From Macrophomina tecta (lineage: Eukaryota; Ascomycota; Dothideomycetes; Botryosphaeriales; Botryosphaeriaceae): DNA of 64,000 nt. This document shows, one piece after another, positions 43,184 through 57,473 of the stretch (its first letter is position 1; each line of letters opens with the position of its first letter). The stretch covers positions 868,001-932,000 of the forward strand of contig JAKSGN010000003.1 of assembly GCA_024180945.1 (NCBI GenBank), read 5' to 3'. The position numbers were made by a program, and so were the translations under genes. The notes beneath the pieces were generated by a model that searched no databases, was not told where the DNA came from, and worked only from the letters and a program-made list of their open reading frames with translations.

Positions 43184-46100
43184 AGTGGAGATTCGATTGG
43201 GTGACTGGTTGAGAAGGAGAAGAAGGCTGCTGTGATGCTGAGAGCTGAGGCGATTGCGGTGTGATGAGGCCTCTGCGGCACGCCTAGCACACCCCTATAT
43301 AGTGAATGTGCTGTTCGGACCGGAAGGCTGAGGTCAGTTAGGAATCCCCCACGACGAAGCCGTTCGGCATGGTCGGGCATACGGTCCCCAATCCGGATGG
43401 TGTTTTCGGTCTGGAAACTGGCAACAAGAATAGCGGCGGGGGCTAGCGCAGCTCGCCTCAGATTTTGGCGCAGGGGGCGCGAGGTGAGAGGCTTCGGACT
43501 CGCGGGGCCGAAGCTGTGTCGCCCACTCAACGGCCGTCGGGCAAGCGAGTACCTGAGACGGGATGCAGCACTCGGCCTGCGCACAGCATCCTCGCCCGAC
43601 GCATTTCGGTGCTCTGCAAAGCGCGAGGGCGAGTCAATGGCCGGGCGCCTGTTTGTTGGGGCGCCAAGTTGGGGACGCGAAACGGAGTGGGAGAGGGAAC
43701 GAGAGCCGGCGCGCGCACTCGCTGACGTCAGGCCCGATAAGCGATAAGGCACCGGCCGGAAAAACGTCAGCCGCCGACCTGCTGCCCGCTCCCGCGCATC
43801 TTGGCCCCACGCCGATGCCCCAGGCATCGACCGACAGGCCGTCGCCTCTCGAGCCACTCCGTTCGCTGCGAGAGCGCCGGCCCACGCCTATTGGTGCTCC
43901 GAACTGACGGCAGGCCCTCTGCATGGGTGAGCAACCCTTCCGCACGGCTATCTCAGCTATCGCACGCCTCCCACGGTATGCCAGTCGGGATTTTTGCCCG
44001 CTGCACCATCATGACTGCTGTACAAAATACAACCCCTCCCGCCTGCGGTCCACCCGCCCTGTTTCAATCACGTCTCTGTTGATGCCGCCGGTGCCGGCGC
44101 TTTGAACCGCACCTCGAGCGTGTCTGCAGACACCGACCAAAAGCAATGCTCCGGCACGCGCTGCAACCACCGGCTCTGCGCCATCACCTGTCGACCTGCC
44201 ACTGTATTATGCCAGCGGCCTCTAGCTCGAGGGCGCTGCTCCCTGCCCGCGTGAGGTGCGGTCATCGATTTCGGACTTCGATCACTTCCCCCCCGCTCTC
44301 CGCCCGGATTCGCCAGCTTCCGGACTTCGCAGAATGCTTTCCGGACAACCAACCTGCCAAGACCGCCGCCCCCAGATTCCCCGTCGTCCGTCTTTCCCCA
44401 TCGCCGATGCACTCCATCTCGCTTCGTCGCCGTTCCAGCCCTCTTTCCGCCAGTCCTCTGCAACTGGCCGCCGTGTCGACGGAGGGCCGGTCCAAACACG
44501 TGATATCAGACGTCGGCCGGCCCACTCCAGACTGAGCTTTGCGTACTTGCGGCGCTTAGCACAGCAGCTGCCTCTCTGCTGCAATGTAAGGAAGCCTGCT
44601 TGCGGCTCTGACTGGCACCGCATCAGCCAATTCCCCTGATCCCCGCATGGAGCCGCCACGACATGGGCCTGCAAGCAGCAACGCTTCAGGAACAAGATGA
44701 TCGCAGGAATGCAGATGCAATGCCTGCCCTCCATGGGCCCTGCCGTGGTCAGCACATACCTCCACCACCAGCAATTACCTGCCATGCATCCAATTTCCCG
44801 CTCCGAAAGCAGTCGCGTCACGTCCTGAATCGGCTTGGTTCCATTCCCCTGCGGCTATTTGGGGTGTGCGGACATGTTTGGCCTCTGTCCGGAACTGATC
44901 CTGTGCTCATCCCCGGTTGCTGCTATGCTCTGTTTGGATAACAAGAACGGGGGCATGGTTAGACCGCCAGACCGTCAGCAAGTCCCCATCCTACGGTTCT
45001 GTCCCTACCCACTCACCATGCTTTGCGCAATGCAGTCCACTGAAGATGGCTAGCCAACGGAAAACCAGCCACTGCTGCGTTCTGCCTGTTATGCTTACAT
45101 CAAACGGTCCTCCTCCGTCCGGTCCGTCATCTAAGCGGATCCGGGGAGGTGTCAACCGTCTGGTGTGCGTATGCTTTTGACGTTAGTCCAAGCCTCTCCC
45201 GCTTCGTCATGGCGCAAAGAGGAGCCTAGATGGAGCCGGATGATGGGATAAGCATTCAACGCGTGTCTCAAGCTCCCACCAGTCTCCTCATCTCCGCCAG
45301 CCGGCGTGCCTCGTATCTCGAGCCGGACGGACATTCTCATCTAGTAAGTGATGGGCGGTCGATGGGCCTAACGGACTCGCGTTGTGCTTGCAGCTGGATC
45401 CCACTGCATTGAGTGAGAAGCTTGTCCTTGATGCTCCTTCCTTGGAGCACCCTGCCGCTTGTGGTAGGTGTATGGCATCATCGGCATGGCTGGTGCTACG
45501 TCTCATGTCTATGCTCTACCGTGCCCATCAATGGCGTTTCACAACCAAGAAGAAAAATGGGGTACGTATGTAGCGGTGGATGTGACAGAAGGTGCATCTA
45601 GCGCCTGGCGTCTCTGCAGCCAGGCGTGTATGCGGACCGTTGATGGAGAAGCGGCTCCTGCATGCCGCCGCCGAGCCCTGACAGCTCGGCCGAGGCTACG
45701 TAACTGTCTGGCCTGCTTGAAGGGGTTGGAACCACCGGGCCATGGTGTTGATCATCCATCCGGCCGTGTGGTTGGAAGGTAGGTACGCCGTGCCCCGCGC
45801 CCAATAGGCAAGAGAGGAGAGCCTTGACGGACTTTTGGCGTCAGCATATGGGATTAGGCGCTGCGCAAGCCCGTCCCCCGGCCGGGGTGATATGACATGC
45901 TCTCAGGCATGGCGCAGGGCATGCGACGAGCAAAGGAGCGGAGGTGGAATTCGAGTGTAGTATTGATTGACATGAACGGTGCGCACTCTACTACGGCAAT
46001 GCAAGTGAGAATATTAGACTGCATCCGGGCCGCCTGTGTAGCAACAGCGACTATAAGGCTGATCTCCCCTTTCCCATGCATCCCTTCCCCTTCCGAAGTG

Positions 46101-48246
46101 ATGCTTCCCAGCGAGTAGTCCTCCTTGTGGAACCTTCCCCTATACCACGCATTCACAAACACATCCACGTCCACCTCCCAGGTTGCAGATTCATCTACCC
46201 AGACCACCCGGCCTTCAAAAACAGGGAAGAGGGAAAAGAAAGAAAAGAAGAAGCAAAACAACCATGATCGTTTCGAGACAATGGCGTCGAGGGAAAGGGA
46301 AGTGAACGGATTGGAGGTCCGAACTGTTTCCCGTCCGGATCACCACCTGGCGCAGGCCAGCTGTTGCCTCGATCGAGAGATACCATGTCGTCCTCGCCCC
46401 ATCATTATGATCCCGATCCTGGTCAGCAGCGCCCACGCCGCCATTCTCCCATACCACCCCTGCCCACATACGCCGCCACACGTATCTGCGTACGCAACCA
46501 ACATCGACGCCTAAGACAATACCAAGACAGACGGGACAAACACATAATAGACGAGGCGGAAGGAGGTTAAGAGGTGTTTGATACCAAGAGATCTATACGC
46601 GAAGGAGGAAAAAAAAGAAAGGAAGAGACAGGTGTATAAAGGAAACGCGTACTGAGGCAAGCAGGCATTGCGGCGACGCCACAAAAACCTCCACTGCCAC
46701 CTCAATTGGCTGGAGCCGTGTTTCTCCTGCCGCCAGGACGAACGACCGAACTATGCTTCTGCTGCAAAACACACGCGCACGCACACGGTACACAATAAGA
46801 CAACGACCCCCTTTCCTCCTCGCCCTCCTTCGAACCGTCGTGGATCATCTTGACAGCGACAAAACGAGGAACGGCATTCCATCACCGTAAGAAAGACTTG
46901 ATGGACACTACCCTGTTCGGTACGTTTCTCCCGCGTCAGTGCGCGATGATGTCGCGCCAATGATTCCTTCTTGTCTGTAATGGTCGGTTTCGCCCACCCT
47001 AAGCCCACCCGCACAAGCGCACATCATCCCGATCCGCCCGTCACCCAAACCCCACTCCTCCTTTGCTTCCCCTCCTTCCATCCAACCATCCACCCTTTCA
47101 TCCCCTTCAATCCTCCATAAGAATTCCATATTCATTCAAACACACACCGGGTTTCCATCATTTTGCCCCGTAATACTAACCCGCCTCTCTACCCGCCAAG
47201 CCACTTACCTATCTACCCTTACCCCATCGATCTATCTACACTTAACCATACCAGCGGGTGTCTAATATTCCATTTGCCCCTCTACCTGAAATCCTGCTAC
47301 GCACAATTTGCCACTCTCAGCGCATGCTATCGTCAACGTCCAGCTTGAAGCCACTGCTCAAGACACCATCAACCCTTCCCATCAAGCAACCAACTGATGA
47401 AGCAATAGCACTGCGCCAGCGGAACAGTCCACAGCCTCAGCAACGATAAATTAAACTGATAAGCGAAGACGTCTAGGCCAACATGAAAGGCACCTACGAG
47501 CATCATCACGGACAACGGGACACACTTCGATCTTCAGGATACTTGCTTTCCATTATCGTCAACACTACTACTGGTCACACGTCGTCGGACAGTGTCCATT
47601 GAGGGTTGCATACTAAGGATTACTCGAGAAGAAAAGACAACGCAACACCTGCATGTTTGTCTATCCTGTTGATGAAAGCCCGCGGCCCTTCAGTTCGAAG
47701 CAATGGTGGCTAAGACCGCAACAAAAAAGAGTGATCAAACGACATTGACAGAATAAGAGTAATAAGAGGTAACGTATCGACAACTGACGGGACGGGAACG
47801 AGCAACGTATTTGTATGAACTGAACGTGTCTCCACATGACGCCGAAATGAGACCATTACATCATTGACCTCTTTCGGCCAGACATACACATTACTTGGTT
47901 CGAAGGTCTTCATTAAATCTCTCTCCTTCTCTTTCTTCTTCTTCGTTCTTACTTTTGTCCTTCCTCCCCGGGCCGGCTTCCCGAAGGTGGTCGACAGAGT
48001 TGACGACAACGGCCATTGAATCGGCGGATCGACGCATGGCCGACCTGCATATCGAAGTTGCAGCCTAGCGAACAACAAGGTCTAGTGATGCTGGATCACT
48101 TAGTCGCGACCGGGTAAATCATCCTTCAGATAGAAGGACATCACCTGTCATCGTGAGGATCGATGCGAGGCATGGCCCGGTGCTACCCATCATTGAGACG
48201 AGATGATCAAAAAGTCCATCCGTGCCACAGACACGCACAAACTCGT
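43184..48246. other. Long spacer between BRN1 and CMR1
   Basis: About 5 kb without a recognisable gene. The left part holds the BRN1 promoter. From 43.4 to 45.2 kb the DNA is GC-rich with overlapping open frames on both strands and no domains. The right part (from about 46 kb) is richer in A/C with short frames, and includes the CMR1 3' region. I see no RNA gene or transposon. Confidence 0.45.
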
Positions 48247-51200
48247 TCAGCCCCTCGCCAACCTCTCAAGCTTGCCACGGATGCCGTCCGAGAACCTCGT
48301 GGCATAACCCTCGTCGACGACATCAATGCAGTGCGTTAGGACAGCGAAAGCGTTATCCATACCCAGCTGCGAGCCATCACGCTTGGTAAGGGTCGGCACT
48401 CCCTCACGTTTAGTCAGATAACGACTGATGAGAGGGTGTTCAGCCGGCAAATTGTCGACAGCAAAACTCGGGCCGGGCACAGGGAACATGCCATTCGGCG
48501 GTGAGATACTCTCGTTATGCGTCAGGGCATCCGTCCACAAGATGAGAGCAACGCGATAGATGGCACCCGACCACCATGGCGGACGGATGGCACGAGGCAT
48601 GCCGCGGACAAGGCGGAGCACCTGTCCGCAGTGGAAAGTGGCTTCCTCGACGTCAGAGATGCAGCGCTTATGCACCCACATCAGCTGCTGATAGCTGCCA
48701 TCGAAGTTCTCGCGACGTGCAAGTCGCTCGATCTCCGGGAAGTTCGTCACGGCGTTGAGGCTGATCAGGTGGAACAAGACCAGATTGGCCTGCATAAGAG
48801 CGCAAGGTGCGTTGTTCTTCATGTATCGGTCCGCCAGATCGTACCAACGCTGCAACAACGACTGAACTTCCTCGAGACGGACGCGCGTAGAGGCTGCCGT
48901 CACCGCACGAGTACGCTGCCGCGACGCCGAGTTATCGGAGAAGCAGCTCAGCAGCTGGCAGTACTGGCAAACCAACGTCTGGAGAGGATGAAGCAGAAGG
49001 CGCAGGTGTAATGGTGTCAACTCGATACCCTGCGATGAGATCTCATCATCAAGGAAATGACGGAAAAGATCACGCAAAGACAGAGGACGGGCGCCGGAAC
49101 CGACAGAAGAGAACCCTCCCGAGAACTCATGCACTCGATTGAACATGTCCGACCAATCAGTCGCTGACTTGGCCGTCCACAGGCAGTCCGAATCGGGCAT
49201 GGGCGCACCGAACTCGGTGACCGAGAACAGCGGTGCGGTATCATGGAAAAGAGAGAGCTCTTGATCGACCATGGCCCAGGAATAGATCAATCTGGAAGGA
49301 CTGGTGTTAGTCATGTGAATGCCATGAGCCGTGTCGGGCAGACGGCTAAAGAGACGGGAAGGGATCAATTCACCTGCTGCGACCCTCATGTTGGATCCAA
49401 TCCTCCCACAGACCATCCGGTCCTGAGTGGTCAATCCTCGGCGTCGGCGCATGCCTCGGCTCGAGGATTCCGGAATGCCGTAGCATGGCAAAATACATAC
49501 CACGCTGGCCCATAGCGATATCCATCTGCCACTTGTCTCCACTCCATGCCGCCTGAACGGTGAAGAGAAGGGCAGAGTGCAGCACAATGGGATCTCCACT
49601 CATGATGATATTCTTCTCAATCAAATCGAACAGGGAAATACGGCAGGCTTCAGTAAGACCACCGGTAAGCCAGCGTGCCTCAACTGACGGGATCACCATC
49701 GCACCCTGTGCGATCATCATCAGGACGAGCAGACTAGCCGCCTTATCGTTGTAAGATGACAGGAGGTTGTTCGCGTCAAGAACACCGCGAGCCGTCATCG
49801 GAAAGTAGGCCTCGAAGCTGTTGGCATAAGAGCGCAGGAAATACTCCAACACGCGGGCTGGGGGTAGCAGAACGAAGTTGGAGCCGCCATTGGAAAGTGG
49901 AGAGCCGCCGCTTGCGGGCGAGCCGCTCATACCCTCCTTGTGGATGTCGAGCGCCTTGTGCAAGAAGGACTGGGTGATGGCGAGCAGTTTATCGCGGCTG
50001 CTCTCTTGCAGTTGCATCACCGCAAGACGCTCACCGCCGGTGGGGAAATCGCCATCTTCCCACTGTGGCCTCCAGTTGCTCCAAACTTCGTGGTTCTTTA
50101 GACTTTGTTCCAATCTTTCCAGATTCAACTTTGCCGTCCGAGGGCATGAGGAAGACGGGATAGATGGCGTGCAGCGGAAAACGCTCCAGCCGTCCTGTGC
50201 AGCAATGATGGCACCAAGATCAGGTAACCCCGCAGTGTTGCTGGTGACCGACGCTTGGCGCGTAGGGTAGAACATGGATGCAGAGCTGCCAAGTTCGAGG
50301 TCAGAAAGAGCGCGGTCCATCTGCGGAGTCGTGATGGGTGTTTGAACAGGCGGCAAGGCTTGGGAAAAGTCGGGCATCATTGAGAACATGTTGTCGCCAT
50401 GCGGACCTGCGGGCATACTGGCGAAGTCCATGCCCATGTCCGGCGCCATCATCGCCATGTCGAAGCTCGTCGCCATCGGTATTTGTTGCCAGTCCATGGT
50501 AAACTGCGGGCTTGCACCTTGCTCAGAACTACGGCCAGTGACGCTGGCAAATTGCTCATATCCCGACATGGGAGTGTGCTGCACGAAATCGTTCATGGGA
50601 GTAGGAATAGGGGAGATGACATTGCCGTTGGGGAGGACAGCTGGAGCGCCATTGGTGGGGGAGGCATGTTCGAAGAAGGCTGCAGGACCATCGGTTATGG
50701 TTTTCTCGATCTCGGGGCTGCCATGGTGCGAAGCATGCGAGACGTGAGAAGCGACGGAATGTTGAGAAACCGAGGACGAGGAGTGGTGGTGGCCATGGGA
50801 AGACTGTGGCGTCTGCTGCTGCTGAGGCAGAGGCTGTTGTTGGACTGGCTGCTGGGCGTCTTGCGGCAGAGCCTGGGCTGGAGGAGAGTTGCTACCTGGG
50901 GATCGGCTCGAAGCGTTCTCGCCGTTACCGTCCGAGGTAGAAGAGCCAGCAACACCAACGCCGCCGTTCTCGCCTGGCTGCACTGGGCCGCCCACACGGT
51001 TCATCTGCTTCGAGACGCGCCGAGTTGGGCGCAGGGTGCATTTCAGGTTCCGGCCAGCGCAGCGGCTGCAAGGGAATTTCTTGTCACATTTCGTCTTGGT
51101 CTTTGCGCAGTTGCTGCAAGCAATCGGAGTCCGGCCGGCAGACTTTGGAATAATTCCATTGCTCGGAGGAAGGCCTTCCTGGTTGTTCTGGTCTCGGCCG

Positions 51201-51571
51201 TGGACGGTATAATGGCGCTGGAGCAAGTCCCTACGTGGTACGACAACGATTAGCCCCGTCCTAGCGTTCCTCTCGTTGGAATTGCCGTTTGGGAGGATTC
51301 GGCCGAAGCCGCCAGCCGTAATTTGGACGGCGACGAATATGCGACCATTGAAAGGGGCAGGGAAGAAGGGGTAGGCTCGACTCACCGGCGTGCAAAGGAC
51401 ATGTGACAGGTGAAGCACTTGAAGGGTTTCACGTTGGTGTCTGGACAGCGGAGAGTGTCAGCGAGAAGGAGGCAAGAAGAAGTGAGGGATTGGAGACGCA
51501 CGGGTGAGAATATGCCTCTCGAGATGCTCGTCCCGGGTGAAGGACTGGCCGCAGTAGGTGCAGAACACCAT
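48247..51571 (-). CDS. CMR1: Melanin transcription factor Cmr1/Pig1
   Basis: Four exons on the minus strand: 51571-51502, 51440-51386, 51230-49374 and 49291-48247, giving 1008 aa. Two C2H2 fingers come first: C4-C7-H20-H24 (in CTYCGQSFTRDEHLERHILTH) and C32-C35-H48-H52. A Zn2Cys6 cluster follows (C80, C83, C90, C96, C99, C106). This combination is the hallmark of Cmr1/Pig1, which switches on DHN-melanin genes such as BRN1 and the melanin polyketide synthase. A Gln/Ser/His-rich stretch (about residues 165-210) may activate transcription. A fungal-TF middle domain starts near residue 500 (LEYFLRSYANSFEAYF). Exon 1 is 70 nt and exon 2 is 55 nt. The start at MVFCTYC puts the first finger at the very N-terminus, as in the family. 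It acts in the nucleus; BRN1 is its likely target. Confidence 0.95.
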
Positions 51572-54500
51572 GGTTGCGGTATGGCTGCGTTCAGAAACAA
51601 GGGAGAACGGCGGCGGGATGTCGAGCCGGTGGGCAGACAATCGGCGGTGCTTGCTGGCTTGGGCTTGGCAGGGCAGGCAGGAAGAGCAGCAGCAGCAGGC
51701 AGCGGATGGGGCAAAAAGAAAAGAGAGTGAAGGAGAGGGGGGAGGGGTGGAAACGAAAGGAGAGATGTTTGGACGGCGAGGGCTGAGGCTGATATTATGG
51801 AAGGCGCGGGAGCTACCTCGCGGGCTGGGGGCTTATGCGCGTGGAGCTGAGGCAGCAGGAGTTTTAGTTATTCATTGCAACTACACAGTTCGAATCGGCT
51901 GGCCAGTGGATGGTGCCAGTTGGGCTTGTGCATAATCCAGGTGTCGTCCCTTCTGCTGTTCCGTTACACGCGGAACGCCTAGCATGTGCGGTCTACGGGA
52001 TAGTCGTGACATGGCTGTGATGGGAGGCTTACCCTCGCACCGGCGCCGGGCTTGGGCCTCGCTGCTGTCGCGATAACGAAACACGGCAAGGGGAGATCGG
52101 CGGGCAGCGCAGCGTGCACGCGGGCATTGAGCGCGCCATGGGGGGCCCCCCTGGCCCCTGCCGCTGGTGCTTGTGCTGGCACTGGCCTGGCACCGCTGCA
52201 TGCCGCAGCAGTCAGCGCGGCGATCATCACGGCCATGGCACGCAGGCTGCCGTGTGAGGCCAGCGGCAGCACGTACTCAGTACCTCAGTACCTACGTGCT
52301 GGGACCGCATACAGCGCCGCCCTAGCGCCGCCGCCGTCAGCGACTCTCAGCAGGCGCAGGCTGACAGCGACCCGCCGGCGGTGCTGGGCGAGAATGGCGC
52401 GTCGACCTCCACCATTTCGTTTTCGAGCGTATACACTCCGCTCAACTCCCTGTCTCACGTCCTCTTGCGCCATCCTAGCCGTCCCCGGGCCGGTGCTGGA
52501 AATAGCAGCCCTCGAAACAGCGGCCCTCGATCCTCTGCTCGCGCTCTCTTCACGCCGCCCCACTCGGCCTCACTCAGCACTCGGTGTGCATGTCGCGCAG
52601 CAGGCAGGGCTGACGACACGCCCCAGAACGTATGTTCCTCCGCGCTGCTGACGTGGGCGAGTCGCAGCATTGATTTGACAGCTGGAGGCTGCCTGAAGCG
52701 CTGCCGATCCCAAGTGTCTTCAGTAATAGCAAGCGACTTTGCTGCGGAGGATGCGCGCAGATCTGCAGCCCTTGGCGGCCGTTTCTGGTCGCTACCATTG
52801 CCGCTCTCAGCCAGCCATGTTTCGAGTCGCCGCTTCGGGCCACCGACTGCCCCAAGCCGTTGGCGAAAGGGAATAAGAAATGAACACCACCGTGTCGCTC
52901 CCGCACGGCTCGACCGGTGCTCTCGGGCCACTGCCAAGCTGCTCGGGCGCTGGCACGGGAGCCAGCGCTGTAGCTCGCTGTAGCTCGCTGTCGGCTTGCC
53001 GCCGAGTGGAGATGCCAATGGCAATGCCGCGGCCATTGCCTGCCCGTTCCCGACCTCGACCCCTGCCGCTGCCTCCATCTCTGCGCTCAGGACTCCTGCC
53101 GCTTTCTCTCGAGGCTCCATGCCCAGGCAGGGCTCTGCGGGCCCGGGTGTTTAGGGTAGAAAAGCGAATCTGTAACCTGAGCAAACAGCCGTGATGGGTA
53201 TATCCTCGCAGGCGCGCTTCCGCATTTAGCTTTGACTACTTGCGCGCTCGGGCCCCTAGCTTTGCGGGCCGCCTCGTGCGTCGGTTGCTTGTGTTGGCGC
53301 CTCGGTGCCTTGGGGCGTTGTTGAGGCAGAAGAGCGCTGCGGCGCCGCTTCAAGCCCTCGAAACAGCGCACACGAAAAGCCGGCCCTTGCAATTTGGCGG
53401 AGGGTAGTGCCCCTGCGGCTCCTCGGAGTGGTGTTGGAGATGATGGTAAGTGGTTGTTCGGGGCTGGGGCTCGGTAAAATCGCAGAGTGTGGAGAAATCG
53501 CGTCGAGTGGTGTCGTCGGTGACGCGCCGCTACACCATCCATCACTCAATCAACCATCCATTACTCCCTCCCAGCCTCGACACTTCCGTGCTCTCGTCCA
53601 GCCGACAACGTGTCTACCATGGTACTTCGACTCGCCTGCCGGCCAGCCATTGGCTCTGCGCCGCCCACGCCTGCGGCTCCAATGGCATGGAACGACACGA
53701 CACGAGCCCAGACACGAGCCTGGAGCGCCCGCCGCGATGCCGCTGCCGGTCGTCGCCCTGCTCGTCGATGGCTGTCGCTCCGCGCGCATCTCGGCACCTA
53801 CTCCCTCGCCGGCCGTCTCGAAACCGCGATGTCTGAAGGCTTCGCGCAACAGCAGCAGTGGCTTCGCGTATCTTTTGGCCGTCGATCCCATGATCGCCCG
53901 ATGGGGCGCTGTCTGCTAGCCAGGCACGCCCTCGCCGCTCCACTTGTCGCCCTCGCACATGCGAAGCCGCGAGCGCGCGAGAGCCGCCAAGCTTGCGCTC
54001 GTATCAGGCAACCCTGCTTGCCATTTTCGTCGCCCAGTCCTGCTTACATGCACCCGCGCTGTTTGCTGGCCGCCGCCCTATGGCCCAGCCAGCGCTCCCG
54101 CGGTCCGCCAGTCCTCATCCGGATCCCGATCGCTGCGCCGCTTCCTGTCTCGGCCTCGGGCGCAGCGAGGCCTCTGGATCCCATACGAGCCCACTCCCGC
54201 GCTTCCGCGCCAGCGTTCTGCTGTTGCTGTTGCTGACGTTGGCCAACGACGACTGTGGAAGGATCAGAGGCAGCGCAAGAAGCCTATCCAGCGCACCGGT
54301 TCCCCACCATGCGCCCTACTGGCTGGCCTCGCTTGTTTGTCCGCTTTGGACGTCGTGATGTTATCGTTATCAGGGTCCCGTCTCCCTGTCGAAGGAATCT
54401 CTGCCCTACGACCTCCCCGCCCGCCTACTCGCCAGAGACATGCATGCATGTACATGTATCTCGCCCGTCGATTCTGCAAGGCTACTGTACCAGAATATTG

Positions 54501-57473
54501 GTGGCTGGTGGCCCGCGCAGCCACTGTGCTGTGCTTGTCTCTGCCTGCGCCGCTTCATATTGTCTTCCTTTCTGCACCGCATCCTTGCATATCGCCAGCA
54601 GCTGCTCCGATTCTTCCGGGCACCCTATGTACCTGTTACTTGAGCCCGCTGTACTGCCGTTCCCGAGCTCCACTCTGCTCTCTCGACAATTGGCCGCCAG
54701 AGCAGCCGTGTCTTTCTCCCAAGCCGGCGTCATCGACGGCACTGTACCAGCCTGTTGCACTGCGTGCCAACTCCCATTCCTCCGGGTGTCGGGAACATTC
54801 TAAACGTTCGGAGCATGGGTCTCACCAGCTTGGGAATGATTCGCCATGGTGCCAAGAGCCTTCGATTACCCTTATGGGGTGCGCAGCCTACGTCATGACG
54901 GCAAATGGGGCAACAAGGCGCGGTTGTGGACGTTCCCGCGCGCTAGAAAGCCAAGTTCGCCATTCCCCATCTGCAGGGCATTTCAGAACCTCACTGCCAG
55001 CTCCCACCCCCTCGCCCGTCGGCGATGGCTGCACATGGCCGTTTGCGTGGCGGTCGCCGCCTCCCGCGTCGTGCACAGCCTGGTGGGCGACCCAAGGGAA
55101 AAGAAGACGCCATCATGGCATCCGCTCTTGCATTCGCTTTGCACGACGTGCCCCATTGTCGTCGAGTCAGGTGGTCGGGGAGCCTATACAAGAGGCGCCA
55201 TCCGGGGTCATCTCTAATACAAGTCCTCCCACGAGACTGTTCCGCCAGCATGTCTCAGACCCTTTTCTCAGACACTCCAGTTCAGAATGCTACACCTCGA
55301 GCTTTGTCAACTAATTGCGCTTTTTACTGCTTTGCGGGAGCACGGCATGGCTGGCGTGCTGGTGCGCCAGCCATTAGCAGCTGCAGCGCCCCTCTCCTCG
55401 CTCTCCCCGATGGAGTCAGCGGCAGCCGCACAGGATTCACGCAGCCAAGGACACGGCGGGCGACAGAAGCAGGGTCACTATAAGAAAAGTCAAAAACAAG
55501 ACGAGAGGCGCCGCCGGCGCAGCTTCTTCCTCCATCGTTCCCGTCTTCACCTCTCTCCCCCACTGCTGCACTGCATGGCACGATTTGAATTTCTTCGCCT
55601 TGGCTTCTGATTGCGCAGGCCCTTATTAGCGCCGTCTTGATTTCCCTGAACGGTTCTGTTGATCCGGGCTATACTCAACCACTTGAGACCCACCACTGCA
55701 TTCTCGGAAATAAACCCAAAATGGAGTTGATGGAAAGGGTAATATCTCCTGGAAATCTCCGCTGCAAAGCATAAGCAGTAAAGCAAGGACGGGAGGAATT
55801 GTCTGCGTGGCAGCCTTGACGTTGGGCGGGAGAGGGAAACGGTAGGTCGAGATACGGTAAGGCTGTGGGAGAACGACAGAAGAAGGGCGCTCGGGATGGG
55901 ATCCTGTAGGGCAGAACCCCTCTTGCTTTTCCGCTCTCTATTTCTGGGCTTACTTTCGATGACCCAGGGGTGGAATCAGACGAGAGAACGCCGCTTCTGT
56001 CATACTCTCTCACGGTGCGCTGTTCATCCGGCCCGCCCGTTGATCGAACGGCGGCAGGCGGACGGCGTCCCGTGAGAGTGAGCGGGCCTCGCTCTCGCTA
56101 TACGGGAAGCGGTGCGGTTGGGCTTGCTTTGGGGCCTGTCAGCCTTGCCGCGAAGGAAAGTAAAGTGCTGAGGTGAGATCTGCGTTGTGGGCTTGGTACG
56201 AGGAGGCTTGTGGAGGCGCTGCGCTTATGGGAGCAACGAGCGGGGAGAGTGCTTCGTCGCAGGTACATAAGTCGTGTTGCTAGGGCATTTAAAACCACTC
56301 GCTGGGCGCTTGGCCGGGGTCCCCGCAGGGGGGGGGCTGCGCTGCGGTGGATTTTGGTGGAGGCGAAAAGGAACAACAGAGAGAGAGAGATCAAACACGA
56401 GCGAAGGTGGGGACGGCTCCTCTCTGCCACGCCATGGTGTTTGGCACCCTTGTCGGAGAGAACATCGGCAATTGAGCGATCAGAGGAGCGTTGGAGGCTT
56501 GCCTCCTTCGCCCACAAAGCATATGTTGGGGTAGGGCAGAGCCAGAGCAGGATTCGTCGCTCCTGTGTGCCGCCGGCTTTCCGTTGCGACTGGGCTGGCT
56601 CATGCAGGACAAGTACAAGCAAAGAGAATCGGACTGTAACGAGCCGGTGTCTGCCCTGGAATTGCCATAAATGACAGCGGCGATGACGTTCCTTCTCTCC
56701 AGCCTTTATCTTCGTGCCTGTTTTTTCAGCCTGTTCGCCAGCCATGCTCAGCATCACCCGGCTTGGCCAATCTATGAAGTATTGCTTGGGGATATACAGA
56801 ACCCGAGACGGCGGATATAACGTTGTCCTTCAGGCCAGGCGGGCAGGTTGAGCGCCGATCCGAGGAGAATCAATGGGCCCTTTTTCCGTTTCGGTAGGAG
56901 AGCCTTCGGTCGCGCCCGCTTACTTCCCCATCCACCCATGTACCATGCGCTGGCTTTTCTCGCATTCCATTTCTCTGCCGCCGCCGCCGCCGCCTCCTCG
57001 ATCTTCGCGAAGCGTTCGAGAACGGAGATCTCACGACGTCGCGGCTTGCAGCACCAATGCGTGCGTAAGCAGCACGACAAAAACAGAAAGCATGTGAAAG
57101 ACGACACACTCCCTGTATTCGCTCCGCAGGGTTCAGCCTCCTCTCTCATTCCGCCAAGCGCCCAAACAATCAGCCTTTGGAGGCGACAGAACGGGAAAGA
57201 AAAAAAGCGGGTACCACCGGGCACGCCGCCGCATCTCTATCGCGGAAAATGCATACCCGCGTGTGCCGCTACTAAAGGATCTTTTGATTCTTCTTGCTGT
57301 CTCCCCGCATCTTCACGCAGGAGAGAGGGATGTTCAATCAATAGCCTCTCGTTGAGATCGCGGCTCACCATGCATATCAACCTTCTTTCTGGCATACTGC
57401 TCCTGCCGGCAATCCCAGGATACACACAATGAATGCAACAATCGACGTGGATCATTTTCAAAATGCATGCAAC
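51572..57473. other. GC-rich gene-free region upstream of CMR1
   Basis: About 6 kb with no recognisable gene. Open frames are long but overlap on both strands (for example plus 53944-55314, 456 residues; minus 52455-53120). Their products are Arg/Pro/Ser/Ala-rich without domains, which fits GC-rich stop-poor DNA. The first few hundred bases should be promoter and leader of CMR1. The melanin polyketide synthase expected near CMR1 is absent. Confidence 0.5.

Noticed and set aside
51884..51900. AGTTCGAATCG, a B-box-like motif
   Set aside because: The neighbouring bases (CACAG and CGGCT) do not pair, so no T-arm forms.
53944..55314. Plus-strand open frame of 456 residues
   Set aside because: Arg/Pro/Ser/Ala-rich with no domain, and overlapped by comparable frames on both strands; fits GC-rich stop-poor DNA.
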